From assembly GCA_020723305.1 (NCBI GenBank), contig DYJC01000006.1:248001-312000 (forward strand): a DNA stretch of 64,000 bases. The letters run 5' to 3'. The stretch is from Desulfosudis oleivorans (GTDB lineage Bacteria; Desulfobacterota; Desulfobacteria; Desulfobacterales; SURF-7). Below the pieces are notes generated by a model, which searched no databases, was not told the origin of the DNA, and was given only the letters and a program-made list of their open reading frames with translations. The first letter of the stretch is position 1, and each line of letters starts with the position of its first letter. The position numbers were made by a program, and so were the translations under genes. This document shows, piece by piece, positions 47,115-54,942 of this stretch.

Positions 47115-47804
47115 CTAAAAATGAAACAAGGTATCCAATACAGGAATATAATCCCTGCCTGGATTTGAAAAATCCCGGATATTCCGGATCACGCCGGCAA
47201 CGGTTATACCGGAAAACTGTTTAACCGCTTCCATATTTTCAAGAAGCAGATCTTCCGGTGTCTGCAATTCCCCTTTATCCATAAACACAACTCCCGCAAC
47301 CTCAACTCCCCTTTTCTGGATGGCCTCGATGGACAGAAGCGTATGATTAATGGTTCCCAAGGAACCTCTTGCAGCCAGAATAACCTTCAACCCGAGGCTC
47401 TTCACAGCATCAATAACCAGAAGCTTATCGGTCAACGGAACCAGCACACCCCCTGCCCCTTCCACGATGACTGGATTGAAAAGGAGTTCTTTTTCCTTCA
47501 CGATCCGGATGATTGGATCAAGCGAAACCTGTTTCCCCATGTCCCGGCCGGCAAACCATGGCGCTTTCGGGTTTTTGAAACAGAACACCGCGGATTCGGA
47601 CGGATCTTTTCCTCTGAGCTGTTGGATATGGGAGTAGATAAACCGGGCATCACTGTCTGTATCAAAGGGATCGGTACAACCGGTCTGGAAAGGTTTCAGG
47701 TAAAATGGGGAGTAGTTTTTTTCATAAAAATAGTTCATCAGCAGCAGGGAGAGTACCGTCTTCCCAACCCCGGTGTCTGTACCGGCAATAAAAAAATGAT
47801 CCAT
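47115..47804 (-). CDS. bioD: dethiobiotin synthetase
   Basis: 229 residues. P-loop GTDTGVGKTVLSLLLMNYF at residues about 7-26, KPFQTGC (substrate Lys) near 37, and VEGAGGVLVPLTD (about 114), the classic BioD signature. It closes the ureido ring of DAPA using CO2 and ATP. It starts 3 bp after bioF, so translation is coupled. Normal length. Confidence 0.96.
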   Translation of the reverse strand: MDHFFIAGTDTGVGKTVLSLLLMNYFYEKNYSPFYLKPFQTGCTDPFDTDSDARFIYSHIQQLRGKDPSESAVFCFKNPKAPWFAGRDMGKQVSLDPIIRIVKEKELLFNPVIVEGAGGVLVPLTDKLLVIDAVKSLGLKVILAARGSLGTINHTLLSIEAIQKRGVEVAGVVFMDKGELQTPEDLLLENMEAVKQFSGITVAGVIRNIRDFSNPGRDYIPVLDTLFHF

Positions 47805-47807
47805 CCT

Positions 47808-48947
47808 TCATCCCTCCATCTCGTTTACCAGCGTATCGACAAAGCAATCCACATCTTTTTTGGCATGCATCGCGGTCAGGCTGATCCGCAGAATGGCTTT
47901 TCCCATGGGCACAGTCGGATATCTTGCCGGAAACACAAAAATATTCCGGTCAAAAAGCTTCCGGGAAAGAGCAACCGCTTGACTTTCATCCCCGATTTCA
48001 AGCGCCAGAATATGCGCATCCCCTTTCACGGTAAACCCTTTATCCTGGAGTAAATTTTTCATCTGTGTGCTGAGGTCTTCCAGTTTTGCTCTTTTGTCAT
48101 GGCTCTGCATGACCATCACGAGAATATCCATAGTCGATGCAGCATGGGCTTCCGGAAGCGTTGTCGAATAGATCTGGGGTGCAGAGAAATTCAGAAGAAA
48201 TTCCTTGCAGATTTTTGGAAGAAGCACAAATGCCCCGAAAAAACCAAAAGCCTTCCCGAATGTCCCGATGGCAACATCTGCAACCTTTCCGGCAATTCCA
48301 AGGCCCTGCTTGCCAATGGCTCCAAAAGCATGGGCTTCATCCACAATACAGAAAAAAGAATATCTTTCTTTCAATTTTTTAAGATCGTCTACATCCAGAA
48401 GATCTCCGTCCATGCTGAACAATGATTCCGTCAGAACCGCCTGGGGTTTACCCTTCCCTGTCTTCAGGCGCTTTTCAAGATGCGGCAGGGAGTTGTGATT
48501 GTACCCTTGAAAATCCGCATGGCTCAACTGAATCCCTTTTACGCTGGAAGCATGGATATGCTTGTCAAAGACCAGATGGTCTCCTGGCTCAAAAAGGGTT
48601 GAAATAACGCCGATATTGGCCTGATATCCGCTGGGAAAAAACAGGGCATCCTCGTATCCAAACGCCTGGGCATAAGCCTGTTCCGCATCCTTTATGGCGC
48701 GATAGTTCCCGGAAACCAGCCGGGATGAGCCGGAGGATGAGCCGAATTTCCGGAAATTTTCCGCAACTTTTTCAGAAATTACAGGAGAACAACTCAATCC
48801 AAGGTAGTCATTGGATGAAAAATTCAGCAGCTTCTTCTGCCCGATAAAAACGTGCCTTCCCTCTCTCCGGTCAATCAACGGGGGATTGCGGTACAGCCCG
48901 ATCTGTTTCTGGACTTCGAGCCCTCTTATGAAACGTTTCGTAAACAT
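47808..48947 (-). CDS. bioF: 8-amino-7-oxononanoate synthase
   Basis: 379 residues, alpha-oxoamine synthase family: LLNFSSNDYLGLSCSP near the N-terminus, GSSSGSSRLVSGNYRAIKDA, LFFPSGYQANIGV, IVDEAHAFGAIGKQGLGI and the PLP-lysine motif GTFGKAFGFFGAF. It condenses pimeloyl-ACP (or -CoA) with alanine to give KAPA. The start overlaps the end of the hotdog gene by 22 bp, consistent with coupling in this operon. It could be confused with other family members (KBL), but the biotin context settles it. Confidence 0.95.
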   Translation of the reverse strand: MFTKRFIRGLEVQKQIGLYRNPPLIDRREGRHVFIGQKKLLNFSSNDYLGLSCSPVISEKVAENFRKFGSSSGSSRLVSGNYRAIKDAEQAYAQAFGYEDALFFPSGYQANIGVISTLFEPGDHLVFDKHIHASSVKGIQLSHADFQGYNHNSLPHLEKRLKTGKGKPQAVLTESLFSMDGDLLDVDDLKKLKERYSFFCIVDEAHAFGAIGKQGLGIAGKVADVAIGTFGKAFGFFGAFVLLPKICKEFLLNFSAPQIYSTTLPEAHAASTMDILVMVMQSHDKRAKLEDLSTQMKNLLQDKGFTVKGDAHILALEIGDESQAVALSRKLFDRNIFVFPARYPTVPMGKAILRISLTAMHAKKDVDCFVDTLVNEMEG

Positions 48948-49366
48948 GAAAATATCTTTTTATAATGGTGTTGAAGAGTGTCTTTCCGGAAAGAATCATC
49001 ATACGGGATGGTTGCAAATAAAAAAGTTCCGGAAATCGATTGGCAGCCGGCGATTTCAGCGGTCAATTTGTATGAGAAGCTGTCTGTGCTTCTGCTGTTC
49101 AGTATCCCGGTCATGCTGCATTGCTCATTTCCCTGAAACGTTTCTGACAGTTGAAGATTGCTGACTCCAAGCAGAAAGGCGTGCTTGTTAAAATCCGTAA
49201 TAAAACGGACGTGCATGGCACCGAGCTGTGCCATGGATTCAATCCGTAAATAGACCTGCCTGCTGGAAGGAGAAGAAAAACCCTGAATATGTTTTTCATC
49301 CACCCGGGTGATGCCTTCCAACAGAAAAAAATGGTGAAGACCTGTGTTGATGATCATTTTTTCCAT
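48926..49366 (-). CDS. hotdog-fold dehydratase-like subunit (keeps Glu, lacks His)
   Basis: 146 residues, FabZ/thioesterase-type hotdog fold. YLRIESMAQLGAMHV matches the FabZ central helix (L.IEAMAQ.GA), including the catalytic Glu (Glu43). The FabZ HFPG-x-PVMPG stretch is replaced by GFSSPSSRQV, so the residue 14 before the Glu, normally the catalytic His, is Gly29. The companion gene at 52323 has the opposite loss. The gene overlaps the ketosynthase by 13 bp and bioF by 22 bp. I infer a partner in a heterodimeric 3-hydroxyacyl-ACP dehydratase for pimeloyl chain synthesis; a thioesterase role is the alternative. Confidence 0.75.
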   Translation of the reverse strand: MEKMIINTGLHHFFLLEGITRVDEKHIQGFSSPSSRQVYLRIESMAQLGAMHVRFITDFNKHAFLLGVSNLQLSETFQGNEQCSMTGILNSRSTDSFSYKLTAEIAGCQSISGTFLFATIPYDDSFRKDTLQHHYKKIFSCLRNVS

Positions 49367-50565
49367 TTTCGTACGACCAATGCGCTGTTTTGCCCTCCAA
49401 AACCAAAACTCTGAATCAACGCCAGATTCGTTTGCTCCTCATGATTTTCCAAGACCAGATTGATATCCGGAGCGCATGGTTTTTTCAGGTTCCGGATCTT
49501 CGGCAGAAAACTGTTTTTCATGCACAACAGGGTGATTGCTGTTTCTACAGCTCCGCAGGCTGCTGCCAGATGCCCGATCCAGGATTTTAATGAAATCACA
49601 AAAGGCTGTTTTTCAGAAAAAATCCGATGAATCAGCGCTGCCTCCATCTGGTCATTTAACAAAGTACCTGTGCCATGAGAGGTGACAAGATCGATATCCA
49701 TTGGCTGGAGATCCGCTTCCTTCAGGGCATGGAGGACAGCTTTCTCTCCCCATATTCCTTCAGGCTCCGGTGCGGTCATACTCCATCCATCCAGAGAGCA
49801 TCCAAATCCGCACACCTCACCGATAATGGGAGCATTCCGCTTTTCTGCATGGGAAAGCGCTTCCAGAACAAAATAAGCCCCTCCTTCTCCAGGCGCAAAT
49901 CCATCTCTTTTTTCATCAAAGGTTGAATACAATGTGCTGGGATCACCGTGTCCGATTAATAGCGCTTTTGCCTTCCGATAGGCAAGGATGCCGCCTTTGC
50001 TTAACCGGGAATCACCTCCGCCGGCCAGCGCTGTTTCCAGATACCCATCCTTGATCCGCCTGTATGCTTCGCCGATCGCCTGAAGGGATGCGCTGCAAGC
50101 TGTATTGATGGTTGCGTTTTCCCCATGGATGCCGAGAATTTCCGAAATGATCGATGAAGCGGTGTTGGGCAGGAATCGAAGCATCCATAATGCCTGAAGG
50201 GATGAATGATCCCGATCACCGCGAATGATTTCACCGAACTCTTCGCTGATGTCAAAATTCGGCCCTGTGCCTGAAAAAAGCCCTGCGTGGGAAAGCAGCC
50301 TGTTCGACCTCTTCCACTCCTCGGCTGCCATGATCGCTGCTGAGACACAAAAGCCGGCACCACGATTCAGGTATCTCCTGTTTTTCAACCTGCCGGTATA
50401 TTGTCTCACATCAAAATCCGGAACCGGACAAACCAAAACTCCCTGGTAGTCATCTTCAAACCTGAACCCCACTGTATCGGTTTGGAAACGGTTCATGATC
50501 TCATGCTCGGTAGTCCCCATGGAGGTGACAAAACCCATGGAGGTGATCACAACCCTTGTTTTCAT
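49354..50565 (-). CDS. beta-ketoacyl-ACP synthase (FabF-like) of the biotin operon
   Basis: 403 residues, thiolase fold. The catalytic triad is visible: NTACSASLQAIGEAYRRI (Cys about 166), VTSHGTGTLLNDQMEA (His about 296) and SWIGHLAAACGAVE (His about 330). It ends ALIQSFGFGGQNSALV, the Gly-rich KAS tail. It condenses an acyl primer with malonyl-ACP. It is diverged from housekeeping FabF. Lying between the nitroreductase and hotdog-2 genes in the biotin run, it probably elongates a dicarboxylic or protected primer toward pimeloyl-ACP. It overlaps the nitroreductase gene by 4 bp. Confidence 0.9.
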   Translation of the reverse strand: MKTRVVITSMGFVTSMGTTEHEIMNRFQTDTVGFRFEDDYQGVLVCPVPDFDVRQYTGRLKNRRYLNRGAGFCVSAAIMAAEEWKRSNRLLSHAGLFSGTGPNFDISEEFGEIIRGDRDHSSLQALWMLRFLPNTASSIISEILGIHGENATINTACSASLQAIGEAYRRIKDGYLETALAGGGDSRLSKGGILAYRKAKALLIGHGDPSTLYSTFDEKRDGFAPGEGGAYFVLEALSHAEKRNAPIIGEVCGFGCSLDGWSMTAPEPEGIWGEKAVLHALKEADLQPMDIDLVTSHGTGTLLNDQMEAALIHRIFSEKQPFVISLKSWIGHLAAACGAVETAITLLCMKNSFLPKIRNLKKPCAPDINLVLENHEEQTNLALIQSFGFGGQNSALVVRKWKK

Positions 50566-51197
50566 GATATCACCTGATAGATTTCCTGCACACTCTTTCT
50601 TTCAATATGGGAAGGAGTTTCATCCGGATATCCAAGTGTGACCAGACATCGAATTGATATGCCGGTCAACCCCAGAATCGCTTCAATATTTTCGATAAAC
50701 ACAAGCGGGGCACTGACAATGCAGGTTCCCATTCCCAGCGTTTCCGCCTTGAGAATGAATCCCTTCAGGGCAAGTCCGACGGAAATATCCAGATCAGTAA
50801 AGGCCCGATAATCCTTTTCCAGAATTCCCGCCTGGTGCAGTATTTTTGAAAAACCGGAATAATCGTCAACCACACCTACAGCCATCAGAACCGGAGCGGC
50901 AAAAATAAAATCCGAATACCGTTTGTAGACATGAATCCGGTTGCGAAGCCGTTTTGTGTTCTTTTCCCCTTCAATCGATCCAAGGAATTTTTGATATCCA
51001 GCTTCCAGTGACTCCTGAAGAGCTGCTTTGACGATTTTTGATTGAATATTGATAAACCTCACCGGCTGGCTGTTTGAAGGAGTAGGCGCCATGGCAGCGC
51101 ATGCAACCATCTGCATGATCTGTTCTTCCGGAGGCATGCCGGCCTTATATTTCCGGATGCTTCTTCTGCCTGCAATGAGTTGGTCGAAAGATATCAT
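50562..51197 (-). CDS. nitroreductase-family FMN oxidoreductase
   Basis: 211 residues with the nitroreductase fold: RRSIRKYKAGMPPEEQI at the N-terminus (FMN phosphate-binding Arg-Ser), MAPTPSNSQPVRF, GLALKGFILKAETLGMGTC and a C-terminal VTLGYPDETP. These proteins use FMN and NAD(P)H to reduce various substrates. Between the ACP and ketosynthase genes of a biotin operon that lacks a classical enoyl-ACP reductase, it is a candidate for the missing double-bond reduction. That is inference from position only. Confidence 0.88.
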   Translation of the reverse strand: MISFDQLIAGRRSIRKYKAGMPPEEQIMQMVACAAMAPTPSNSQPVRFINIQSKIVKAALQESLEAGYQKFLGSIEGEKNTKRLRNRIHVYKRYSDFIFAAPVLMAVGVVDDYSGFSKILHQAGILEKDYRAFTDLDISVGLALKGFILKAETLGMGTCIVSAPLVFIENIEAILGLTGISIRCLVTLGYPDETPSHIERKSVQEIYQVIS

Positions 51198-51202
51198 AGA
51201 TG

Positions 51203-51571
51203 TTATTTATTTTGATAGTAGGAGATATAACTCACCAGATCCTCTATCGCAAGAACCGGTCCCCCTTCCAGCACTCTTAAAATTTCTGCTATCCGGGAAG
51301 CGCTCAGAAACGGATACTGATCCGCCAGATAAGCTTGCTGATCCAGATGTTTTTCTTTTGCCTCTTCCAGATACCGTCTCAGCTTTCGTAAAAAGATGTC
51401 ATCATCCTTGATCTCGATCTGAAAACCGGCATTCAGGGAAACCGCAAGCTCCAGCAGATCAATGGATTCAGCCCCAAGATCCCGAATCAGATAGGTCTGG
51501 CTGAGGATTTCTTCCTCTTCGATATCCAGAATATCGGCGACAATCTGCTTTACTCTTTCAAAAATATTCAT
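51203..51571 (-). CDS. acyl carrier protein (biotin-operon specific)
   Basis: 122 residues, longer than AcpP (about 78). The ACP core is FERVKQIVADILDIEEEEI, then DLGAESIDLLELAVSL, where Ser37 of the D-x-x-x-S motif is the phosphopantetheine site (GAES for the usual GADS). The C-terminal extension (about residues 75-122) is Lys/Glu-rich and unrecognised. It overlaps the SDR gene by 4 bp. It probably carries the growing pimeloyl chain as a dedicated ACP. Confidence 0.9.
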   Translation of the reverse strand: MNIFERVKQIVADILDIEEEEILSQTYLIRDLGAESIDLLELAVSLNAGFQIEIKDDDIFLRKLRRYLEEAKEKHLDQQAYLADQYPFLSASRIAEILRVLEGGPVLAIEDLVSYISYYQNK

Positions 51572-52326
51572 ATGCTTCCGCCTTGTTCAATCTTCTTCAG
51601 GTGTTCTCCAATGGTTATGGCCGATGCAGTAAAACCTGCGGCACTATCGGAGAGAAAAAAAAGAATGGTTTCCGCCATCTCTTTTGTGGTCAGGATTTTT
51701 ATTTTTTCAATTCCGGCAGAGGAGAGTCGCTGCCGGGATTGCAGATACCGTTTTCCTCTTCCGGCATCAATATATCCGGGTCTGAGGGTAATCGTTGTGA
51801 TACCCCGGTCTTTGAATTCCAGACCGGCATTTCTGTATAACGCCTCAGAGGCCAGCTTGGATGCAGCATAAAACCCCTGTCCTGGATTTGGATTTTCAAC
51901 GGCGGATGAAGAGATAAAAATCATTCTTCCTTTTTGATTGCAAAGCATCTTTCTTCCTGTTCTTTTGATGATTTCAGCCCGTGCAGATATGTTTTCCGAA
52001 AAATAGGCATCGACATCGCTGTTGTCTGCTGAGCATACCAGCCTTTCAAAATCACCATGGGCAATGTCGATCATGAAATCAAGAGGATGATTTATTTTAT
52101 CAAACAAAGTCTCAATGGTCTCCTTCTTCCCGAAATCACAATATGCAACCTGATAAAGGCCTTCATATGATTTCAGGTTTTCATGAATCTTTTCTTCTCC
52201 AGCCTTGTTTCTGAAGGTCAATAATGGAAATATCTTTTCCTGAATCAGCAATATCGCCAATTCCAGACCCAGGTCAGAACTTCCACCAAGCACTATCGCA
52301 TTGGAACCTGAAAAGCAAAGCTTCAT
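51568..52326 (-). CDS. SDR-family ketoacyl-ACP reductase-like protein
   Basis: 252 residues, classical short-chain dehydrogenase: the cofactor loop is VLGGSSDLGLELAI (a variant of TGxxxGIG), with ISSSAVENP (catalytic Ser) and YAASKLASEALY (Tyr-x-x-x-Lys). The order of motifs and the length match FabG-like reductases. It probably reduces the 3-keto intermediate on the dedicated ACP. It overlaps both flanking genes by 4 bp. Confidence 0.9.
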   Translation of the reverse strand: MKLCFSGSNAIVLGGSSDLGLELAILLIQEKIFPLLTFRNKAGEEKIHENLKSYEGLYQVAYCDFGKKETIETLFDKINHPLDFMIDIAHGDFERLVCSADNSDVDAYFSENISARAEIIKRTGRKMLCNQKGRMIFISSSAVENPNPGQGFYAASKLASEALYRNAGLEFKDRGITTITLRPGYIDAGRGKRYLQSRQRLSSAGIEKIKILTTKEMAETILFFLSDSAAGFTASAITIGEHLKKIEQGGSI

Positions 52327-52655
52327 GGCTTCAGATTTCCTTTCGCAACCACCTGCTCATCTTTGTAGAGTTCACAGGTGATCTCTTTTTTTCCGATCCG
52401 GACCTGATAATTATATTCTCCCGGAGAAACGAACTTTTTAAAACGGAACTTTTCAATGATCAGATCCTGAGATGGGAAACCTGCCTCTTGCAGGGCAGAT
52501 AAAAAGGCGTGAATGATTACAGATCCTGGGACAACCGGATTTCCGGGAAAATGATCCTGATAAATATGATCTTCAGGATCAAAAAAAAAGATCCCTTGTA
52601 TTTCAGTGAGGTGTTTCCCCATTTCCGTTTCCGGCTTGATCCCCTTCCCGTTCAT
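52323..52655 (-). CDS. FabZ-like hotdog dehydratase subunit (keeps His, lacks Glu)
   Basis: 110 residues, FabA/FabZ family. The signature DHFPGNPVVPGSVIIHAFLS keeps the catalytic His35, but the Glu found 14 residues later in FabZ (...L.IEA.AQ) is His49 here. FKKFVSPGEYNYQVRI matches the following FabZ strand. In FabZ the His and Glu of one active site come from opposite subunits, so a His-only protein could complement the Glu-only hotdog protein at 48926. It is translationally coupled to bioB (ATGA overlap) and to the SDR gene. Likely role: dehydration step in pimeloyl-ACP synthesis. Confidence 0.82.
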   Translation of the reverse strand: MNGKGIKPETEMGKHLTEIQGIFFFDPEDHIYQDHFPGNPVVPGSVIIHAFLSALQEAGFPSQDLIIEKFRFKKFVSPGEYNYQVRIGKKEITCELYKDEQVVAKGNLKP

Positions 52656-53635
52656 AGTACCGAAAGCCCCAGGCTGCCGATCATCTCCATATCCATATCA
52701 ATACTGCGGCCCTTTGTGGTCAGATAATTGCCGATCATCAATCCATTCGCGCCGGCCATAAACACCCACGATTGCAGATCTTTCAGCGTAACCTCCCTTC
52801 CCCCGCAGATGGGGATGTCCTTTTCCGGATTCATCATTCTGAAAATCGCGATGGACTTCAGGGCGTCCATTGGTTTGACCAGCGGACGGTTTTCCAGTTT
52901 TGTCCCAGGTATTGGATTGAGAAAATTGATCGGGATGGAATCCACATCCAGATCCCGTAATGTGGATGAAAGTTCAATGCGCTGTTCCCAGCTTTCTCCA
53001 AGCCCCAGAATGCCTCCTGAACATATTCGCAACCCTGCGGAAGCTGCTTCCTTGATCGTATGGATATCCTCTTCGTAATCATGGGTCGTGCAGATTTCAT
53101 TGAAATAGCTTCTGGCGGTTTCCAGGTTATGATGGTAATTGGTCACGCCGCTTTGTTTCAACTGTTTTGCCATTGCAGCCGTCAATTCTCCCAGAGAAGC
53201 ACAAACCGTGAGATCGGTTTTTTGCCGGATCTTTTCCGCTGCATGGCTGATCCGGTCAATCTCTTTTCCGGAAAGCATATGGCCGCTGGTAACCATGGAA
53301 AAATTGGTTGCCCCGTTTTCCTGAGCCATCAATGCGTTTTCAATCAATTTTTCAATCGAAAGAAGCGGGTAGATCGCAATCCCTGTCTTATGGAAAGCGG
53401 ATTGCGCACAAAAAGCACAATCCTGGGAACATTGTCCTGACTTGGCATTCAATATCACGCAGGTGAATACATCGCTGTTTTTAAACCTGCGCCTTATCCT
53501 GCCGGCATAAGCCAGAAGTTCAAGAACAGCCTCACCCTGAAGCCCGGACAGATACATTGCCTCGTCCTGTGTGATTGTTTTTCTTCTGCCATCCAGAATC
53601 TCTTCCGCCATGGTTGAAAGTTTTTGATCCGCCAT
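52652..53635 (-). CDS. bioB: biotin synthase
   Basis: 327 residues from the ATG at 53635, which has GGCAGGAGAAAA just upstream; an in-frame extension to 53686 lacks a site. Radical SAM cluster Cys69, Cys73 and Cys76 (SGQCSQDCAFCAQSAFHKT), YHHNLETARSYFNEICTTHDY with the conserved Asn/Cys ligands for the [2Fe-2S] cluster, CSGGILGLGES, and PIPGTKLENRP. It inserts sulfur into dethiobiotin. It is the first gene of the operon, divergent from birA, with a BirA-type palindrome between them. Confidence 0.97.
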   Translation of the reverse strand: MADQKLSTMAEEILDGRRKTITQDEAMYLSGLQGEAVLELLAYAGRIRRRFKNSDVFTCVILNAKSGQCSQDCAFCAQSAFHKTGIAIYPLLSIEKLIENALMAQENGATNFSMVTSGHMLSGKEIDRISHAAEKIRQKTDLTVCASLGELTAAMAKQLKQSGVTNYHHNLETARSYFNEICTTHDYEEDIHTIKEAASAGLRICSGGILGLGESWEQRIELSSTLRDLDVDSIPINFLNPIPGTKLENRPLVKPMDALKSIAIFRMMNPEKDIPICGGREVTLKDLQSWVFMAGANGLMIGNYLTTKGRSIDMDMEMIGSLGLSVL

Positions 53636-53772
53636 TTTTCTCCTGCCTGGTTTTGCAACCATATCGTCTGTATTTTTTACCCGCAATTATCATTTTCAAT
53701 GATAATCATTGTGTTGCTGCTGTTTCTGTGCTTAACAAAACAGATCATCATACAAAACAGAACACAGGACAT

Positions 53773-53807
53773 TTGTCAACCTTTTCAATCTAATTTTTGG
53801 TTTACAA
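53773..53807. promoter_or_regulatory. BirA operator (biotin box) between bioB and birA
   Basis: TTGTCAACC at 53773-53781 and GGTTTACAA at 53799-53807 are the two half-sites of the conserved biotin repressor box (TTGTnAACC...GGTTnACAA), separated by 17 nt; I recall 16 for the E. coli operator. The spacer TTTTCAATCTAATTTTT resembles the E. coli one. It lies 9 bp upstream of the birA ATG and 138 bp upstream of bioB, so one site may control both. The HTH-bearing BirA next door fits. Confidence 0.85.
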
Positions 53808-53815
53808 TTAAAATC

Positions 53816-54790
53816 ATGGCCACAAGAAACAAGCTTCTTGAGTATTTGAAAACAGATAAAGACGGCTGGATCTCGGGTGAGATTCTCAGCAACCAGCTGA
53901 AGGTGTCCAGGGCTGCGATCCATAAACATATCAAAAAATTACGACAGGACGGATATGTCATCGAATCCTCAACCAAAAAAGGATACCGGATCGGGGAATA
54001 TCATGACCTCCTTTCAGTACATGAAATCCAGAACAATCTATCCACAAAAACCTTTGGCAGAAAAAAAATCCTCGTCCTGAAAGAAACCGATTCGACCAAC
54101 ATGCAGGCCAAAAAACTGGCCGCAGAAGGTGAACCCGAGGGGACAATTGTGATTGCCGAATCACAGCATTCCGGCAGGGGAAGAAAAGGAAGAGAATGGT
54201 TTTCACCCATTGGTTCCGGTATTTATTCATCCATGATTCTGCGTCCGCAAATCCCCCCGACCGAGGCTCCCGGCATTACGCTCATGACCGCAGTTGCAGC
54301 GGCAGAGGCTTTGATCTCAATTATGGGAATTCCAGTAAAAATCAAATGGCCCAATGATATTCTGTTAAATGGGAAAAAAATCATCGGCATACTGACGGAA
54401 ATCAGTACGGAAATGGATTCGGTGGACTATATTGTCGTGGGGATTGGAATCAATGTGAACACACCGGCCATTGATTTTCCGGCAGCGCTTCAAAACACGG
54501 CAACATCCCTTTATGCTGAAACCGGGAGTCGACACTCAAGGGTCGGACTGTTTAAAGCATTCCTGCAGCAATTTGAAAAATATTATGCCCTGTTCAAACA
54601 AAAAGGATTTGACGGGATTCGGGACAGATGGAAAGCTCACACGGATATCATCGGGAAAAATGTGATTGTCCGAAAAATTGGAGAGGAAATCGCGGGCTGC
54701 ATCATTGATATTGACCCAGAAGGAGTTTTGATTTTAAAAGATGCGGATTCAAAGGTTCACCGGATTTTTTCAGGAGATCTGATTCTTTGA
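53816..54790 (+). CDS. birA: biotin-protein ligase / biotin operon repressor
   Basis: 324 residues from the ATG at 53816; the earlier in-frame start at 53624 would read through the operator. An N-terminal winged HTH (TRNKLLEYLKTDKDGWISGE, then VSRAAIHKHIKKLRQDGY, residues about 3-60) is fused to the ligase domain: ETDSTNMQAKKLA, the biotin/ATP loop SGRGRKGREWFSPIG, KWPNDILLNGKKIIGILTE and VVGIGINVN. The C-terminal domain is SH3-like. It biotinylates carboxylases and, as biotinoyl-AMP-bound dimer, represses bio genes. The presence of the HTH plus an adjacent operator supports the bifunctional class. Confidence 0.96.
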   Translation: MATRNKLLEYLKTDKDGWISGEILSNQLKVSRAAIHKHIKKLRQDGYVIESSTKKGYRIGEYHDLLSVHEIQNNLSTKTFGRKKILVLKETDSTNMQAKKLAAEGEPEGTIVIAESQHSGRGRKGREWFSPIGSGIYSSMILRPQIPPTEAPGITLMTAVAAAEALISIMGIPVKIKWPNDILLNGKKIIGILTEISTEMDSVDYIVVGIGINVNTPAIDFPAALQNTATSLYAETGSRHSRVGLFKAFLQQFEKYYALFKQKGFDGIRDRWKAHTDIIGKNVIVRKIGEEIAGCIIDIDPEGVLILKDADSKVHRIFSGDLIL

Positions 54791-54931
54791 GCCAATTTCA
54801 AAAGTCTGTTGTTGTAGTTCCGGCGAAAGCCGGACACGCAGTAAAGCGTAACACTATCCAGTATTTTCAGTTTTTTTCTGGACATCGGCTTTCGCCGGTG
54901 TGATGCTTTTTAATTGTTTTGAAATTGGCTC
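54789..54931. repeat. MITE-like dispersed repeat, family 2 (copy 3, best termini)
   Basis: 143 bp with perfect 15-bp terminal inverted repeats, GAGCCAATTTCAAAA and TTTTGAAATTGGCTC. The interior carries GGCGAAAGCCGG and CGGCTTTCGCCGGTG, another inverted pair. It directly abuts, and by one or two bases overlaps, the birA stop codon, so insertion may have supplied the current stop. No ORF. Confidence 0.85.
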
Positions 54932-54942
54932 CTTTGACCGGT

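Noticed and set aside
53624..53815. Upstream start of birA at 53624
   Set aside because: It would translate through the BirA operator and the bioB promoter region; the ATG at 53816 gives the standard HTH start.
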